Below, piece by piece: positions 16,285-24,989 of a DNA stretch of 64,000 bases. This stretch comes from DATKUK01 sp035530655 (GTDB lineage: Bacteria > Planctomycetota > Phycisphaerae > UBA1845 > DATKUK01), in the NCBI GenBank assembly GCA_035530655.1, contig DATKUK010000093.1, forward strand, positions 1 to 64,000, read 5' to 3'. A model generated the notes under the pieces. That model saw only the letters and a list, made by a program, of their open reading frames with translations. It did not search any database and was not told the origin of the DNA. A program made the position numbers and the translations under genes. The stretch's first letter is position 1; every line of letters starts with the position of its first letter.

Positions 16285-17476
16285 CCCGAGAAGCATCCGC
16301 TCGGAGTACGCAGGTGGCTCGCGGCCTCAGCACTTCGAGTATATTGTCTCGTTTCCACGTCCTGAACGCTGGCACCCTATGGGCTCGCGGGATTATCCAC
16401 CGGGCCCTCGCTATCGCCGATATCTGCTCCACAGACTGCAGGGGGGAGGGTCGAAGCCTCTTATGTTCTCCACGAAGAAACTGGGCAGAGTTTTCTCCTA
16501 GACTGCACATAAACACTTCGCGCCTTATATTGTGCCGGAGCAGGTCTCGATTCTGGCCAAGTAATGCAAGCACACGCCGGATGGCGCGAAATCGCCAGTT
16601 GGGGCCGTCGCCAAATCGGTTGTTGCGTGCGTAGGGATCCTCCTTGGCCGAAAGATAGTGGCGCATTAAGTCGAACAGATCGTCTGGAACGTGGAAGTGC
16701 CCCCACCCGCCGGTGAATCCGACGGACTGGAAAAAGCGGGTACCCTCAAGTACGAGGCGATTGTAAACGGCTGAGCGACCGAGCGCAGAAGTGGTAGTGA
16801 CCAGCGCGAGCTGCGGCCGCCTGCATTCGCCGGAGATGATCCCACAGGAATTTCGATATCGCTTGCGAAACACTGCACGTACGTTGGACGAGCGAATCAG
16901 ACAAGCGAGTAGCTTCCCCGCAAGCAACGAGTTGTAGGGAGGAACAGCCCCGAGTACATACGCATCCAGAACGCAGGCAAGGCGATGGGATCTGTCGGAT
17001 GCGGTCCACCCAATTGCATCGTCTCGCGCTTTCAAGTTGAAGACAGGATCCCCAAGGGCGATGAGGCCGACAAGCTTGTCGTTGCTACCATCCCAGACGA
17101 TGAATCGAATCCTCCTCCCAAACCCTTGCGACACAGGAACACTCCACGTAAGCGCAGCCAGACGGAATAGGTCGGATTGCCAGCTTCCGCCTCGAATGAC
17201 TTCCAGACGGGGGGAGATTCGGTCAGGATCGACCGCATCACCGTCAGCGAAGCAATCCCGCAGAAGTGGCCAAGAGCGCGCTATGAAGCCCGACTCTTTG
17301 AGAAGCTTATCACGACGCTGGATAGCGTGTACCGTACGTATCGCGTCCTTGGAGTCACCAGGGGCAACCAAGAGGCCCTCTTCGTCCTTCTCAAACCCAA
17401 GCGTCTGCAAATGGCGACGGAGACATCGCTTGATCTGTGACTCAATGGTCAGTAGAGGAATGGAACGCTTCATCAT
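16274..17476 (-). CDS. DruA-like DUF4338 protein
   Basis: 400 residues. It matches the Druantia DruA/DUF4338 family along its length: FIVWDGSNDKLVGLIALGDP and FNLKARDDAIGW (about 125-160), then ACVLDAYVLGAVPPYNSLLA with GKLLACL, GIISGE...ALVTTTSALGRSAVYNRL, FQSVGFTGGWGHFHVPDDL and a C-terminal REVFMCSLGENSAQFLRGEH. In Druantia this protein works with DruB-E, especially the large DruE helicase; none of them is present here. It is first in a four-gene operon, translated from ATG 17476 or 17473 behind GAGG. The biochemical role of DUF4338 is not established as far as I know. Basic N- and C-termini suit nucleic-acid binding. Confidence 0.85.
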   Translation of the reverse strand: MMKRSIPLLTIESQIKRCLRRHLQTLGFEKDEEGLLVAPGDSKDAIRTVHAIQRRDKLLKESGFIARSWPLLRDCFADGDAVDPDRISPRLEVIRGGSWQSDLFRLAALTWSVPVSQGFGRRIRFIVWDGSNDKLVGLIALGDPVFNLKARDDAIGWTASDRSHRLACVLDAYVLGAVPPYNSLLAGKLLACLIRSSNVRAVFRKRYRNSCGIISGECRRPQLALVTTTSALGRSAVYNRLVLEGTRFFQSVGFTGGWGHFHVPDDLFDLMRHYLSAKEDPYARNNRFGDGPNWRFRAIRRVLALLGQNRDLLRHNIRREVFMCSLGENSAQFLRGEHKRLRPSPLQSVEQISAIARARWIIPRAHRVPAFRTWKRDNILEVLRPRATCVLRADASRDVG

Positions 17477-17524
17477 CGGGCCTCGGTACGTGGGAATGAT
17501 GCTCCAAACAGGCGAAACGACCTC

Positions 17525-17553
17525 TTGTTAGACGACGGCGAACGCTGTGTCAA
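17525..17553 (-). promoter_or_regulatory. Candidate promoter of the druA-like operon
   Basis: On the minus strand TTGACA (17553-17548) is followed after 17 bases by TAACAA (17530-17525), about 50 bases before the druA-like start. The -35 is perfect and the -10 is poor, suggesting a weak or activator-dependent promoter. The remaining 17554-17829 holds no gene. Confidence 0.35.
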
Positions 17554-17829
17554 GATTAATGTGGGAAGCACCAGCGTGCACCGTGTTGAGCTATAGCGGC
17601 AGCTTCTGCCGTCGGAGGCGGGAAGGGCATCGCCCACGTCGAGAAGCCGCGGGTCGGTGTCGATGTTCATCGTCAGGCTTAGCCTGCCGCGCGCGCACGC
17701 CAGCGGATTTGGCTGCGGATGCGGTGAGGCAGCGATCGGGGCCGTCGCCCGAGAAACCTTTACTCTGCTGTAACCTCTTGTATGTGCTAGGCATATGTCC
17801 TTTTCCCGGCCGGATTTTTTGCGGATTGG

Positions 17830-17879
17830 ATGTGTACAAGTGTTGACAGATAGCACTATATGCCGACACTATTACACAT
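17830..17879. promoter_or_regulatory. Palindromic operator and promoter of the AbiE pair
   Basis: The left arm ATGTGTACAAGTGTTG (17830-17845) and the right arm CGACACTATTACACAT (17864-17879) form an inverted repeat matching at 12 of 16 positions or better. A TTGACA at 17843-17848 lies between them as a likely -35. The right arm covers the abiEi start codon at 17878. AbiEi antitoxins are known to repress their own operon by binding inverted repeats, so this is the expected operator. Confidence 0.55.
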
Positions 17880-18480
17880 GGCCAGGACTGACCGCGACAA
17901 GGTGCTAGACATCATCCGCCGGACGGGCATGGTGCGTCTCCGCGACCTGCGGGAGCGGGGGCTGCACCCCGAACACCTTCGTCGGCTTGCGGCAGACGGT
18001 CTGATTCTGCGCGTTGCCCGCGGCGTGTACGTTCCCGCCGACGCCGAGCCGACCGGGAACCACTCGCTGGCCCAAGCCGCAAAGCAGGCTCCGCACGGGG
18101 TGATCTGTCTGCTCTCGTCCCTCCGCTTTCACGAAGTCGGTACACAGAACCCGTTTCAAGTCTGGATGGCTGTGGATCGACGTGCCCGCAAGCCGCAGGT
18201 GCGTAGTCCTCGGCTTCGTGTTGTTCGTTTCTCCGGGGCGGCTTTGACCGAGGGCATCGAAGTGCACAACATCGAAGGGGTCTCGGTTCGCATCTACAAT
18301 GTCGCGAAAACCGTCGCGGATTGCTTCAAGTATCGCAATAAGCTCGGCCTTGATGTGGCGATCGAAGCTCTGCGAGAGGGGATCCGAGGCCGTCACTTCA
18401 CGCGGGATGAACTCTGGCAGTACGCCAAGACCTGCCGCGTAACGAACGTGATTCGTCCTTACCTGGAGGCGACCGTGTGA
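17878..18480 (+). CDS. abiEi: AbiEi-family antitoxin (type IV toxin-antitoxin)
   Basis: 200 residues. The N-terminal winged helix (about 5-60: VLDIIRRTGMVRLRDLRERG ... GVYVPAD) is the AbiEi DNA-binding domain; the rest (LLSSLRFHEVGTQNPFQVWM, VRIYNVAKTVADCFKYRNKLG) is the typical C-terminal antitoxin domain. It represses the operon and counters the AbiEii toxin without stable contact with it. The start is taken at ATG 17878; ATG 17860 would add six residues, and neither has a Shine-Dalgarno, so a nearly leaderless transcript is likely. GTGA overlap with the toxin gene. Confidence 0.85.
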   Translation: MARTDRDKVLDIIRRTGMVRLRDLRERGLHPEHLRRLAADGLILRVARGVYVPADAEPTGNHSLAQAAKQAPHGVICLLSSLRFHEVGTQNPFQVWMAVDRRARKPQVRSPRLRVVRFSGAALTEGIEVHNIEGVSVRIYNVAKTVADCFKYRNKLGLDVAIEALREGIRGRHFTRDELWQYAKTCRVTNVIRPYLEATV

Positions 18481-19343
18481 CAGAGGCCCGGGACAACCCG
18501 GCGGCCAGATCGACTCGTCAGCGATTGCTCAACCGCAGCCGCGAAACGGGCGACGACTACAACCTGCTCCTCACGTGGTTCGGCGTTGAACGGCTCCTGT
18601 ATCGGCTAAGTCGCTCCGAGCATGCCGACGCCTTCATTCTGAAGGGAGCGATGCTTTTCGCCGCCTGGACAGGCACTACCTATCGCCCGACACGTGATCT
18701 CGACCTGCTTGGCTTTGGCGACGCGTCGGCTGAGCGTCTCGTCTCGCTGTTTTGCGGCCTGTGTGCAACCAGGGTCGAGGACGACGGCCTTCGATTCGAC
18801 CCCGAGACCGTGACCTGTGAGCCGATTCGTGATGAACAGGTATACGGCGGCATGCGGGTCAAGTTGCTGGCCTTTCTGGGCAATGCTCGTATCAGCCTTC
18901 AGATCGACATAGGCTTCGGTGATGTGGTGACGCCCGAGGCGAAGTTGACGGAGTTTCCGACGCTTCTTGACCATCCGGCACCGGTCATTCGAGCCTACCC
19001 GGTCGAAACTGTTGTCGCCGAAAAGCTCGAAGCGATCGTGTCACTCGGCATGGGCAACAGTCGGATGAAGGACTTCTACGACCTTTGGGTCTTAACCCGT
19101 GAGTTCGATCTGGATAACGCCGTAGTTGCCGAGGCCATCCAAGCGACGTTCAAACGCAGGCAGACACCGATACCCGCGACGCTACCGGTGGCCCTCAGCG
19201 AGGAATTCACGGCGGATCCGACGAAGCCGGCTCAGTGGACGGGTTTTCTCACTCGTTCCGGCTTGGCCGCCGATCTGGAGTTGGCAGACGTGGTCGCCGT
19301 GATTCGAGACCGCTTCGCACCACTGATTGGCGTCAAGACGTGA
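18477..19343 (+). CDS. abiEii: AbiEii-family nucleotidyltransferase toxin
   Basis: 288 residues starting at GTG 18477, overlapping the antitoxin stop (GTGA). It carries the nucleotidyltransferase AbiEii signature: FILKGAMLFAAWTG then RPTRDLDLLG, whose acidic DLD supplies the metal ligands, VKLLAFLGNARISLQIDIGFGD, and ETVVAEKLEAIVSLGMGNSRMKDFYDLWVL. Known AbiEii/MenT-like toxins transfer nucleotides to cellular RNA targets, tRNA in characterised relatives, causing reversible growth arrest and phage abortive infection. Length is normal and no key motif is missing, so it is probably active. Confidence 0.9.
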   Translation: MTEARDNPAARSTRQRLLNRSRETGDDYNLLLTWFGVERLLYRLSRSEHADAFILKGAMLFAAWTGTTYRPTRDLDLLGFGDASAERLVSLFCGLCATRVEDDGLRFDPETVTCEPIRDEQVYGGMRVKLLAFLGNARISLQIDIGFGDVVTPEAKLTEFPTLLDHPAPVIRAYPVETVVAEKLEAIVSLGMGNSRMKDFYDLWVLTREFDLDNAVVAEAIQATFKRRQTPIPATLPVALSEEFTADPTKPAQWTGFLTRSGLAADLELADVVAVIRDRFAPLIGVKT

Positions 19344-20362
19344 GCGCCAGCGTCTACCTATTCGTGCTCCTTGCCGACGCCATCGAGCAAAGTAGTAATT
19401 ACCACTGTACTGCCCAAACGCTGTCGTAAGTCGTTTAAAAGTGTCGGTGTGCCGCTCGGGTTTGCACCCACGTTGCGTACAGAGTTGCGTCAGAATACTT
19501 TCGCAGTTCAGCCGAAGCAGGGCTGATCGAACCGCCCTCACGGCCTGGAAACGCCGGTTCGCCGACGTGTCAGGCAGCGACTGTCGGCCGGCAAGCCGGC
19601 GGTCGGCTGTCAGCAGGTGCCCAGGATCGAGTCAACGAATCCTCACCATTGCCAAGGCAGGCAAAGGATGGCGAACCCGTACGCTCATCGTGTCCCCCAG
19701 GTCCAGAGAAGGACCTGGGCCACCCGCCTCGTGTGTCAGGGCGGCCAGGTCGTCGCGGGAAATATGCTTCAGGGCAAACTTCCCGCTGCCGGCCAGCGCG
19801 CATTGACCACAGTCCAGCGGTCTTACGCTTCACACGCTCGACGAGCTGGGCTTTGGCTGGGACTTCTCGCTGATGGATTATCTCTCGTATGCAGCCGATC
19901 CGATCCCGGCGGGTCAGCCGCGGCAGCCGGGGTCTTTCACCGACACGACGCGGTTCGGAGGGAGGGGGACGGAGACCCCGTCCTTCCTACCCCTGCCACC
20001 CGCCAATTAGCGCAGCACAATCATCTGATACGTCTCGAAGTCGCGTAAGTCGATCACGATGTTGCCGCCGTCGTGGGCATGTCACCCAGGCGGCTGGCAC
20101 GGTCCGGCACAGCCGGGCCGTGAGTTCCTGAATGTGCAGGCTGCAAAACCGGTGGCGGGCACCATGCCCAATCCCGGCAATTCCGGCGTGAGCGCTCAGT
20201 CGAACGCGCCCGGAGCGGGCATGTTCTGTGTGGGAGCCCCGTTCCTTTCGGTGGATGCCATTCCGGCAACTTCGGGCGCGGACCCAGTCTAACGCGCGAG
20301 ACTTACCAGCCGGTGCGGCGACGTGACAGCAACGTCCGAAAGCCTCACACGCTCCAGGTCGC
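19344..20362. other. Gene-poor scar region with gene fragments
   Basis: No intact gene. It holds a broken copy of the redox FMN gene end (19600-19794) and, further on, remnants of other coding sequences: a plus-strand frame ending TLDELGFGWDFSLMDYLSY... with stop near 20010, and a minus-strand frame ending NIVIDLRDFETYQMIVLR with stop near 20007. The fragments end back to back, and the mosaic suggests repeated insertion and deletion at the right edge of the island. Confidence 0.55.
19600..19794 (-). pseudogene. Truncated duplicate of the 3' end of the FMN glutamate synthase-like gene
   Basis: Two blocks are near-identical to the intact gene's 3' region: 19600-19636 (identical to 374-410, encoding the VDSILGTC end and stop) and 19729-19794 (three differences from 463-528). 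The 92 bases between them are foreign and include a perfect 9-bp hairpin, CCCAGGTCC at 19696-19704 against 19711-19719. Nothing upstream of 19794 resembles the gene, so the copy covers only about 50 codons and cannot be functional. Confidence 0.8.
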
Positions 20363-20566
20363 TCACGGACTCACCGGCCGCTCGACGTCACCGCAGTCGC
20401 GTTCGATGAAATTGCCCAGCCGATTCAACAACGCCGTCGTGATGACCGTACCCCATCGTACCTGCGGCGTTAGCAGCGCGTTGGGATTGTCCGGCAGACA
20501 CGAGGCCTGTTGACCCAGTACCCCCATGCTCAAGATGACCAAACCCACTCTAGCCCAGCGGCGCAT
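20363..20566 (-). CDS. Small predicted lipoprotein
   Basis: 67 residues from ATG 20566. Basic start MRRWARVG, hydrophobic LVILSMGVLG, then a lipobox-like QQASC followed by LPDNPNALLTP and a region WGTVITTALLNRLGNFI. The signal-plus-CLPDN layout recurs in small secreted proteins of planctomycetes, in my recollection. Function unknown. Transcribed away from the neighbouring membrane glycosyltransferase-like gene. Medium certainty because it is short and its Shine-Dalgarno is weak. Confidence 0.45.
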   Translation of the reverse strand: MRRWARVGLVILSMGVLGQQASCLPDNPNALLTPQVRWGTVITTALLNRLGNFIERDCGDVERPVSP

Positions 20567-20829
20567 AGCCTGTCCCGTCGGATCGGTAACCCCCGCCGAT
20601 CCGGCGTAGACCATCGGACACAACACGCTCCTTGCCGAGTACCGACCGCACCAGTCGTGGCACGCCCCCAATTCTCGGACGTCCACCCCTCACGACGCTC
20701 GATGGTCGACCACCCCGCGCCGGTCCGGGCGCCCCACGCAGCCTCGGTTGACACCGCACATGCCGACACGCACAGTAGGCACGAACCTCGCCCTGGTCGT
20801 CGATGCGCGAGCAACTCGGAGCCCCTGCG

Positions 20830-22605
20830 ATGCCCACCGCCAGCCAGCCGCCTGACGATCCGCACGGTCGCGCCGCCGCCACATATCACGATGCGGTAGA
20901 TCAGCCGGGCGCCAATCGCATCGATGGCTCGCCAGCGGCCCGCGCCGTGCTCGCACTGCTCCTGTTCGCCTTCGGCGCCTATCAGTCGGTGCTCTTCTTC
21001 GGCCACACTGTTACGCCGCACCCCGACATGTGGCCCTTCGTGCGAACCGGTCATGAGTTGCTCGCGTTCGAGACGCCCACCAGCTTCAAGCGCGCTCCCT
21101 TGGTCGGGCTGCTTCAGGCAGGCCTGAGTCGGTGTATGCCCAGGCCCCACCCCGATCTGACGGCTGCGTGGCTGTTGAACGCGATGCTGCACCCGCTCTC
21201 TGTCGTTCTGCTTTGGCTGGTGGCACGTCGGATCGTTGGCCAGGCCGGCTTCTGGGTGGCGCTACTCGCGTCGATCAATCCCTGGCTCGTGTACATGCTC
21301 ACCGAGGGCATCGCCGAAACGACGCTGCTGTTTTTCGTCCTGGCAACATGCTACTTCGTGCTCCGGCACTCTCGATGGAGCTACCTGTTCGCCTGCCTGG
21401 CCATGATGGCAAGGTACGACGCGGCGCTGCTCTTGATCCTCGCCTTCGCAGCGGATATCGCGCACAGCAAGACCGCCCGCCGGCGCGTCTGGGCCGTTGT
21501 AGCCGCGGCCCTTGCGGCTCTGCCGCTGGCGATTTGGCTGCTTGCCACCTGGAGCCTCTGGGACGCCCAGGGCCAAACCCATTACCTCAAAGAGCTGGGG
21601 GCAGCCAGCGGCGGCCGAATCGTGCTTGCAGAGTGCGTCGCCGCATTATGGCGCGTCGCGTTCTACCCGCTACTCGTGCCGCCCATCCAGCTTTCCGACA
21701 ACGCCGCCGTCCTTTTCTACGGCATGGCCAAGATCCTCGCCGCCCTCATTTTCGCCCTGGGAATCTTTCACATCGCACGCCGACGGCAATGGGCCGTCCT
21801 GGCGCTGGCGGGCTTGCTCGCCGCTTACCTACTTGTGCACGCCGCACATTCCTTCGTGTACCCGCGATTCTTTGTGATCGTCCATTGGATCGCCCTTGCC
21901 ATCTGTGCGGCCGGCCTTCAACTTGTAGCCAACAAACTCGCCGGCCTCATTCGACCTCCGCAACTCCGGTCGGTTCTCGTGCTCTTCTCGATGATCGTCG
22001 CCCTGGCCTGGGTCGTCTGGCTCGCCCGCTATCTGCCGCAAATAGCGCCGGTCTGCCCGCCGTCCGCTTCGCTGCCATACGTCGCTGTCGCGTTAATCGC
22101 GTTGGTGTGCCTGCTGTCGACGGCGGCTTCAGGGGCTCGACACGCCCTGCCAAACCTGGCCAAGGCCGCCTGGGTGGCTCTGATGGTCGTCTCCAACCAG
22201 TTCGTCCTGGTCCCCACCGTCGGCGACGGGCTGCGCAATAGCGAGTTCAGGCAGTTGGCCGACTGGTACGCCGGCACCGCCCAGCCGGGCGAGGCCCTGG
22301 CCTGTTCCCAGCCCGGCATGCTCCGCATCCTCGCACCAGGCCGAGCCGCCGACCTGGTTCACTTCGAGTCGATCAAAGCAGACACGCTTGACCAGTTCAC
22401 GCAGGAGTGTCGCGCCAAGGGCATCGCCTACGTCGCATGGGATTCCAGGGTCGGCCTCTACCCACGCACCCGCAGCTACCGCCTGTGGCACATGGCTCGA
22501 CTCGTCCTGCTCGGCGAGCCCCGTGATGTGGGCCCCTATCAGTTCATCACCCAGCTCAGACACGGCAGGCAATTCATAAACGTCTTTCGTCTCCAGCCCC
22601 CCTAG
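20830..22605 (+). CDS. Multi-pass membrane protein, GT39/ArnT-like glycosyltransferase family
   Basis: 591 residues from ATG 20830 (GGAG eight bases upstream). After a polar N-terminus of about 35 residues there are roughly 11-12 hydrophobic segments. The first periplasmic loop contains HPDMWPFVRTGHELL, comparable to the acidic catalytic loop of GT-C enzymes, followed by TSFKRAPLVGLLQAGL. C-terminal 100 residues form a soluble periplasmic domain (CSQPGMLRILAPGRA). GT-C enzymes move sugars from polyprenyl-phosphate carriers to protein or lipid acceptors on the outer face of the inner membrane. The substrate cannot be read from the sequence. Confidence 0.65.
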   Translation: MPTASQPPDDPHGRAAATYHDAVDQPGANRIDGSPAARAVLALLLFAFGAYQSVLFFGHTVTPHPDMWPFVRTGHELLAFETPTSFKRAPLVGLLQAGLSRCMPRPHPDLTAAWLLNAMLHPLSVVLLWLVARRIVGQAGFWVALLASINPWLVYMLTEGIAETTLLFFVLATCYFVLRHSRWSYLFACLAMMARYDAALLLILAFAADIAHSKTARRRVWAVVAAALAALPLAIWLLATWSLWDAQGQTHYLKELGAASGGRIVLAECVAALWRVAFYPLLVPPIQLSDNAAVLFYGMAKILAALIFALGIFHIARRRQWAVLALAGLLAAYLLVHAAHSFVYPRFFVIVHWIALAICAAGLQLVANKLAGLIRPPQLRSVLVLFSMIVALAWVVWLARYLPQIAPVCPPSASLPYVAVALIALVCLLSTAASGARHALPNLAKAAWVALMVVSNQFVLVPTVGDGLRNSEFRQLADWYAGTAQPGEALACSQPGMLRILAPGRAADLVHFESIKADTLDQFTQECRAKGIAYVAWDSRVGLYPRTRSYRLWHMARLVLLGEPRDVGPYQFITQLRHGRQFINVFRLQPP

Positions 22606-22718
22606 CGCCGCGCGTCGGCGGCTCGCCCCATGCGACCGCCGCGCACGACGTTCTTCGCGCGAACATCGTCGGATATCAGGTTGTCGGCTTGATGCAACCC
22701 CGGATCCGTCGGCGACCT

Positions 22719-23774
22719 TCAGCCCCCGTCGCCATGGAACAACCCCATCTGGTCATCCTGCTCAGCCATCCTGTCCGGCTTCGGCAAACCCACATGCTCG
22801 TACGCCGTCGGCGTGGCGCATCGCCCCTGACGCGTGCGGATCACAAACCCGATCTGGAGCAGATAGGGCTCGACTACGTCCTCCAGCGTATCGCGCTCCT
22901 GCCCCATGCTCGCGGCGATCGCCTCAATGCCCGCCGGCCCGCCCTGGTACGTCTGCATCAGGATCCTGAGGAACGCCCGATCCAGCTCGTCCAGCCCCAA
23001 CGCATCGACCTGCTGAATCTCCAGCGCCTTGGTTACCACCTCGCGCGTAAGACGTCCGTCGGCACGCACCTGAGCGAAATCGCGACCTCGCCGAAGCAGC
23101 CGATTCGCCACCCGCGGCGTGCCACGCGATCGATTCGCGATCGTCTCCAGCGCCCCATCCTCCGCCGACACCGCCAGCTTCTTCGCCGACCGACGCAGAA
23201 TCTCCGTCAAATCCTCCGTGCTGTAGAAATCCAGGTGATAACGCAGCCCGAACCGATCCCGCATCGCCGCCGTCAGCAGCCCCGCCCGCGTCGTCGCACC
23301 GATCAACGTAAACCGCTTCAGCGCAAAGTTGATCGTCCGGCCGCCCAATCCCCCCTCGATCGTGTAGTCCACGCGAAAGTCCTCCATCGCCGGATAGAGA
23401 AACTCCTCCACCACGTTCGCCAGACGATGTGTCTCGTCGATGAACAACACGTCCCCCGTCTCCATATTCGTCAGTAGCGTCATCAAGTCGGCCTGTTTGG
23501 CAATCGCCGGGCCCGACGTGATCCGAAGCGACGCGCCCATCTCGTGGGCGATCACATGGGCAAACGTGGTCTTGCCCAAGCCCGGCGGACCGTCCAAAAG
23601 CACGTGCTCCAACGGCTCGCCACGCTTCTTTGCCGCCGCCATGGCGATCTCAACCTGCTCGACCACCTTCCGCTGACCCACACAGTCCTTGAGTCGTTGG
23701 GGCCGCAGCGACTGGATGAACCCCTCCTCATCCACACTGCTCGATTCACCCGAGATGATTCGTTCCCGCGCCAC
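22719..23774 (-). CDS. ruvB: Holliday junction branch migration ATPase RuvB
   Basis: 351 residues from GTG 23774 (AGGTGAAGC upstream). Classical RuvB: LRPQRLKDCVGQ, Walker A GPPGLGKTT, Walker B DVLFIDETHRL, sensor 1 LIGATTRAGLL, and a C-terminal winged helix (EPYLLQIGFVIRTRQGR). Hexameric rings of RuvB pull DNA through the RuvA-bound junction. Last gene of the ispF-cysS-ruvC-ruvA-ruvB operon. Confidence 0.97.
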   Translation of the reverse strand: MARERIISGESSSVDEEGFIQSLRPQRLKDCVGQRKVVEQVEIAMAAAKKRGEPLEHVLLDGPPGLGKTTFAHVIAHEMGASLRITSGPAIAKQADLMTLLTNMETGDVLFIDETHRLANVVEEFLYPAMEDFRVDYTIEGGLGGRTINFALKRFTLIGATTRAGLLTAAMRDRFGLRYHLDFYSTEDLTEILRRSAKKLAVSAEDGALETIANRSRGTPRVANRLLRRGRDFAQVRADGRLTREVVTKALEIQQVDALGLDELDRAFLRILMQTYQGGPAGIEAIAASMGQERDTLEDVVEPYLLQIGFVIRTRQGRCATPTAYEHVGLPKPDRMAEQDDQMGLFHGDGG

Positions 23775-23825
23775 GCTTCACCTGTCCCCCACACCGACCA
23801 CCATGCGCCCACGCGCTCGCCGCCG

Positions 23826-24467
23826 CTACCCTTCCGCCCCCGTCTTCACCCGATAGGCAACCTCCACCCACTGTTCCACCGTCTCCAACTCCGCGTGCAA
23901 CTGCCCCGCCCGTTCGATCCATCGCTCCACGTCGGCCCGCGCATCACCCCACTCGGTCAAAACCCGAATCGCCAACCGCTGCGGTTCGGTCCAGCCCGGC
24001 CTGCGCTCCTGCGACTCGACTTGGCCTGCCGCCGCGCCGACCGCAAATGCCCCCACCTTGCCTTTCAGCTCGGCAATGATCGTCTCCGCCGCTCGCTTGC
24101 CGATCCCCGGCAGCCGCGCCAGATGCACCGCATCGCCCGCCTCGATCGCGCCGGCCACCGCCGCTACCGGCTCGGCCAGCGCGCGCAGCGCCTTGCGGGT
24201 CCCCACACCCTTCACGCTGATGAAACGCCCGAAGAATACCCGATCCTCCGGATGCAAAAACCCCACCAGGCGAGGAATCATGTTGCCCCCAGCCGCATTG
24301 CCCTCCAGGAATTGCAGCGTGTGCAACGTCACCTGCTGCCCCCGACACGCCGCCAGCTCGCCCACCGCGTAACCCGGCACGAGCACCTCGTACCCCACCC
24401 CGTCCCGCTCCAGGACGATTGCCCCCTCACCGATCTCCGCAACCGCGCCGGTCAATCGCGCGATCAT
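23826..24467 (-). CDS. ruvA: Holliday junction DNA-binding protein RuvA
   Basis: 213 residues from ATG 24467, overlapping the ruvC stop (ATGA). Domain I OB-fold (MIARLTGAVAEIGEGAIVLE ... GYEVLVP), domain II helix-hairpin-helix pairs (FISVKGVGTRKALRAL; LARLPGIGKRAAETIIAELK), and a C-terminal domain III that binds RuvB. It tetramerises on Holliday junctions and loads RuvB. Length is normal. Confidence 0.95.
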   Translation of the reverse strand: MIARLTGAVAEIGEGAIVLERDGVGYEVLVPGYAVGELAACRGQQVTLHTLQFLEGNAAGGNMIPRLVGFLHPEDRVFFGRFISVKGVGTRKALRALAEPVAAVAGAIEAGDAVHLARLPGIGKRAAETIIAELKGKVGAFAVGAAAGQVESQERRPGWTEPQRLAIRVLTEWGDARADVERWIERAGQLHAELETVEQWVEVAYRVKTGAEG

Positions 24468-24952
24468 CTGGCAGCCCTCCGCCCCCGACGCTGCGTCGCG
24501 CACAGCGCCACCGCCAGCGCGTCGGCTACGTCCGCCGGCTCCGGGATCCGCGGCAAAGCCAACGTCCGTACGATCGCCCGTTGCATCTGCGTCTTGCTCG
24601 CCTGCCCGTTGCCCGTCAGGCTCTTCTTGATCTCGGTCGCCGAGAAGCTCAGCACCTTCACGTCGCGCCGTGCCGCCGATGCCAGGATTGCACCCCTCGC
24701 ATGCCCCATCATGATCGCCGTCCGTGGATGTCGATAGTGCGAATACAACGCCTCCACCGCCATGACCCCCGGCTTGTGCTCGCCCAGCAGCTCCTCGATT
24801 CCCTCCGCCAACTTCGCCAGACGACCCTCCAGCGACCCGCCCGTTCCCGGTCGTATCACCCCCGCTTCAACTACTCGCATCGATCCGTCCACAGCGTCCA
24901 CCACCGCATAGCCGGTAATCTGCAAGCCTGGATCGACGCCGCAAATTCGCAT
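24464..24952 (-). CDS. ruvC: Holliday junction resolvase RuvC
   Basis: 162 residues from ATG 24952. RNase H-like fold: MRICGVDPGLQITGYAVVD with the first catalytic Asp, VMAVEALYSHYRHPRTAIMM with the catalytic Glu, and a C-terminal EPADVADALAVALC bearing the last acidic residues. It cuts Holliday junctions in symmetric pairs. The resolvase, RuvA and RuvB are consecutive, as in many bacteria. Confidence 0.95.
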   Translation of the reverse strand: MRICGVDPGLQITGYAVVDAVDGSMRVVEAGVIRPGTGGSLEGRLAKLAEGIEELLGEHKPGVMAVEALYSHYRHPRTAIMMGHARGAILASAARRDVKVLSFSATEIKKSLTGNGQASKTQMQRAIVRTLALPRIPEPADVADALAVALCATQRRGRRAAR

Positions 24953-24989
24953 GGCACGCGTCCCCCGGCGATCTGGCGGCCGCATCCGA

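Noticed and set aside
16274..17476. Calling the island operon a complete Druantia system
   Set aside because: No DruE-type helicase or DruB-D gene is in the window next to the DUF4338 gene, so the name would overstate the evidence.
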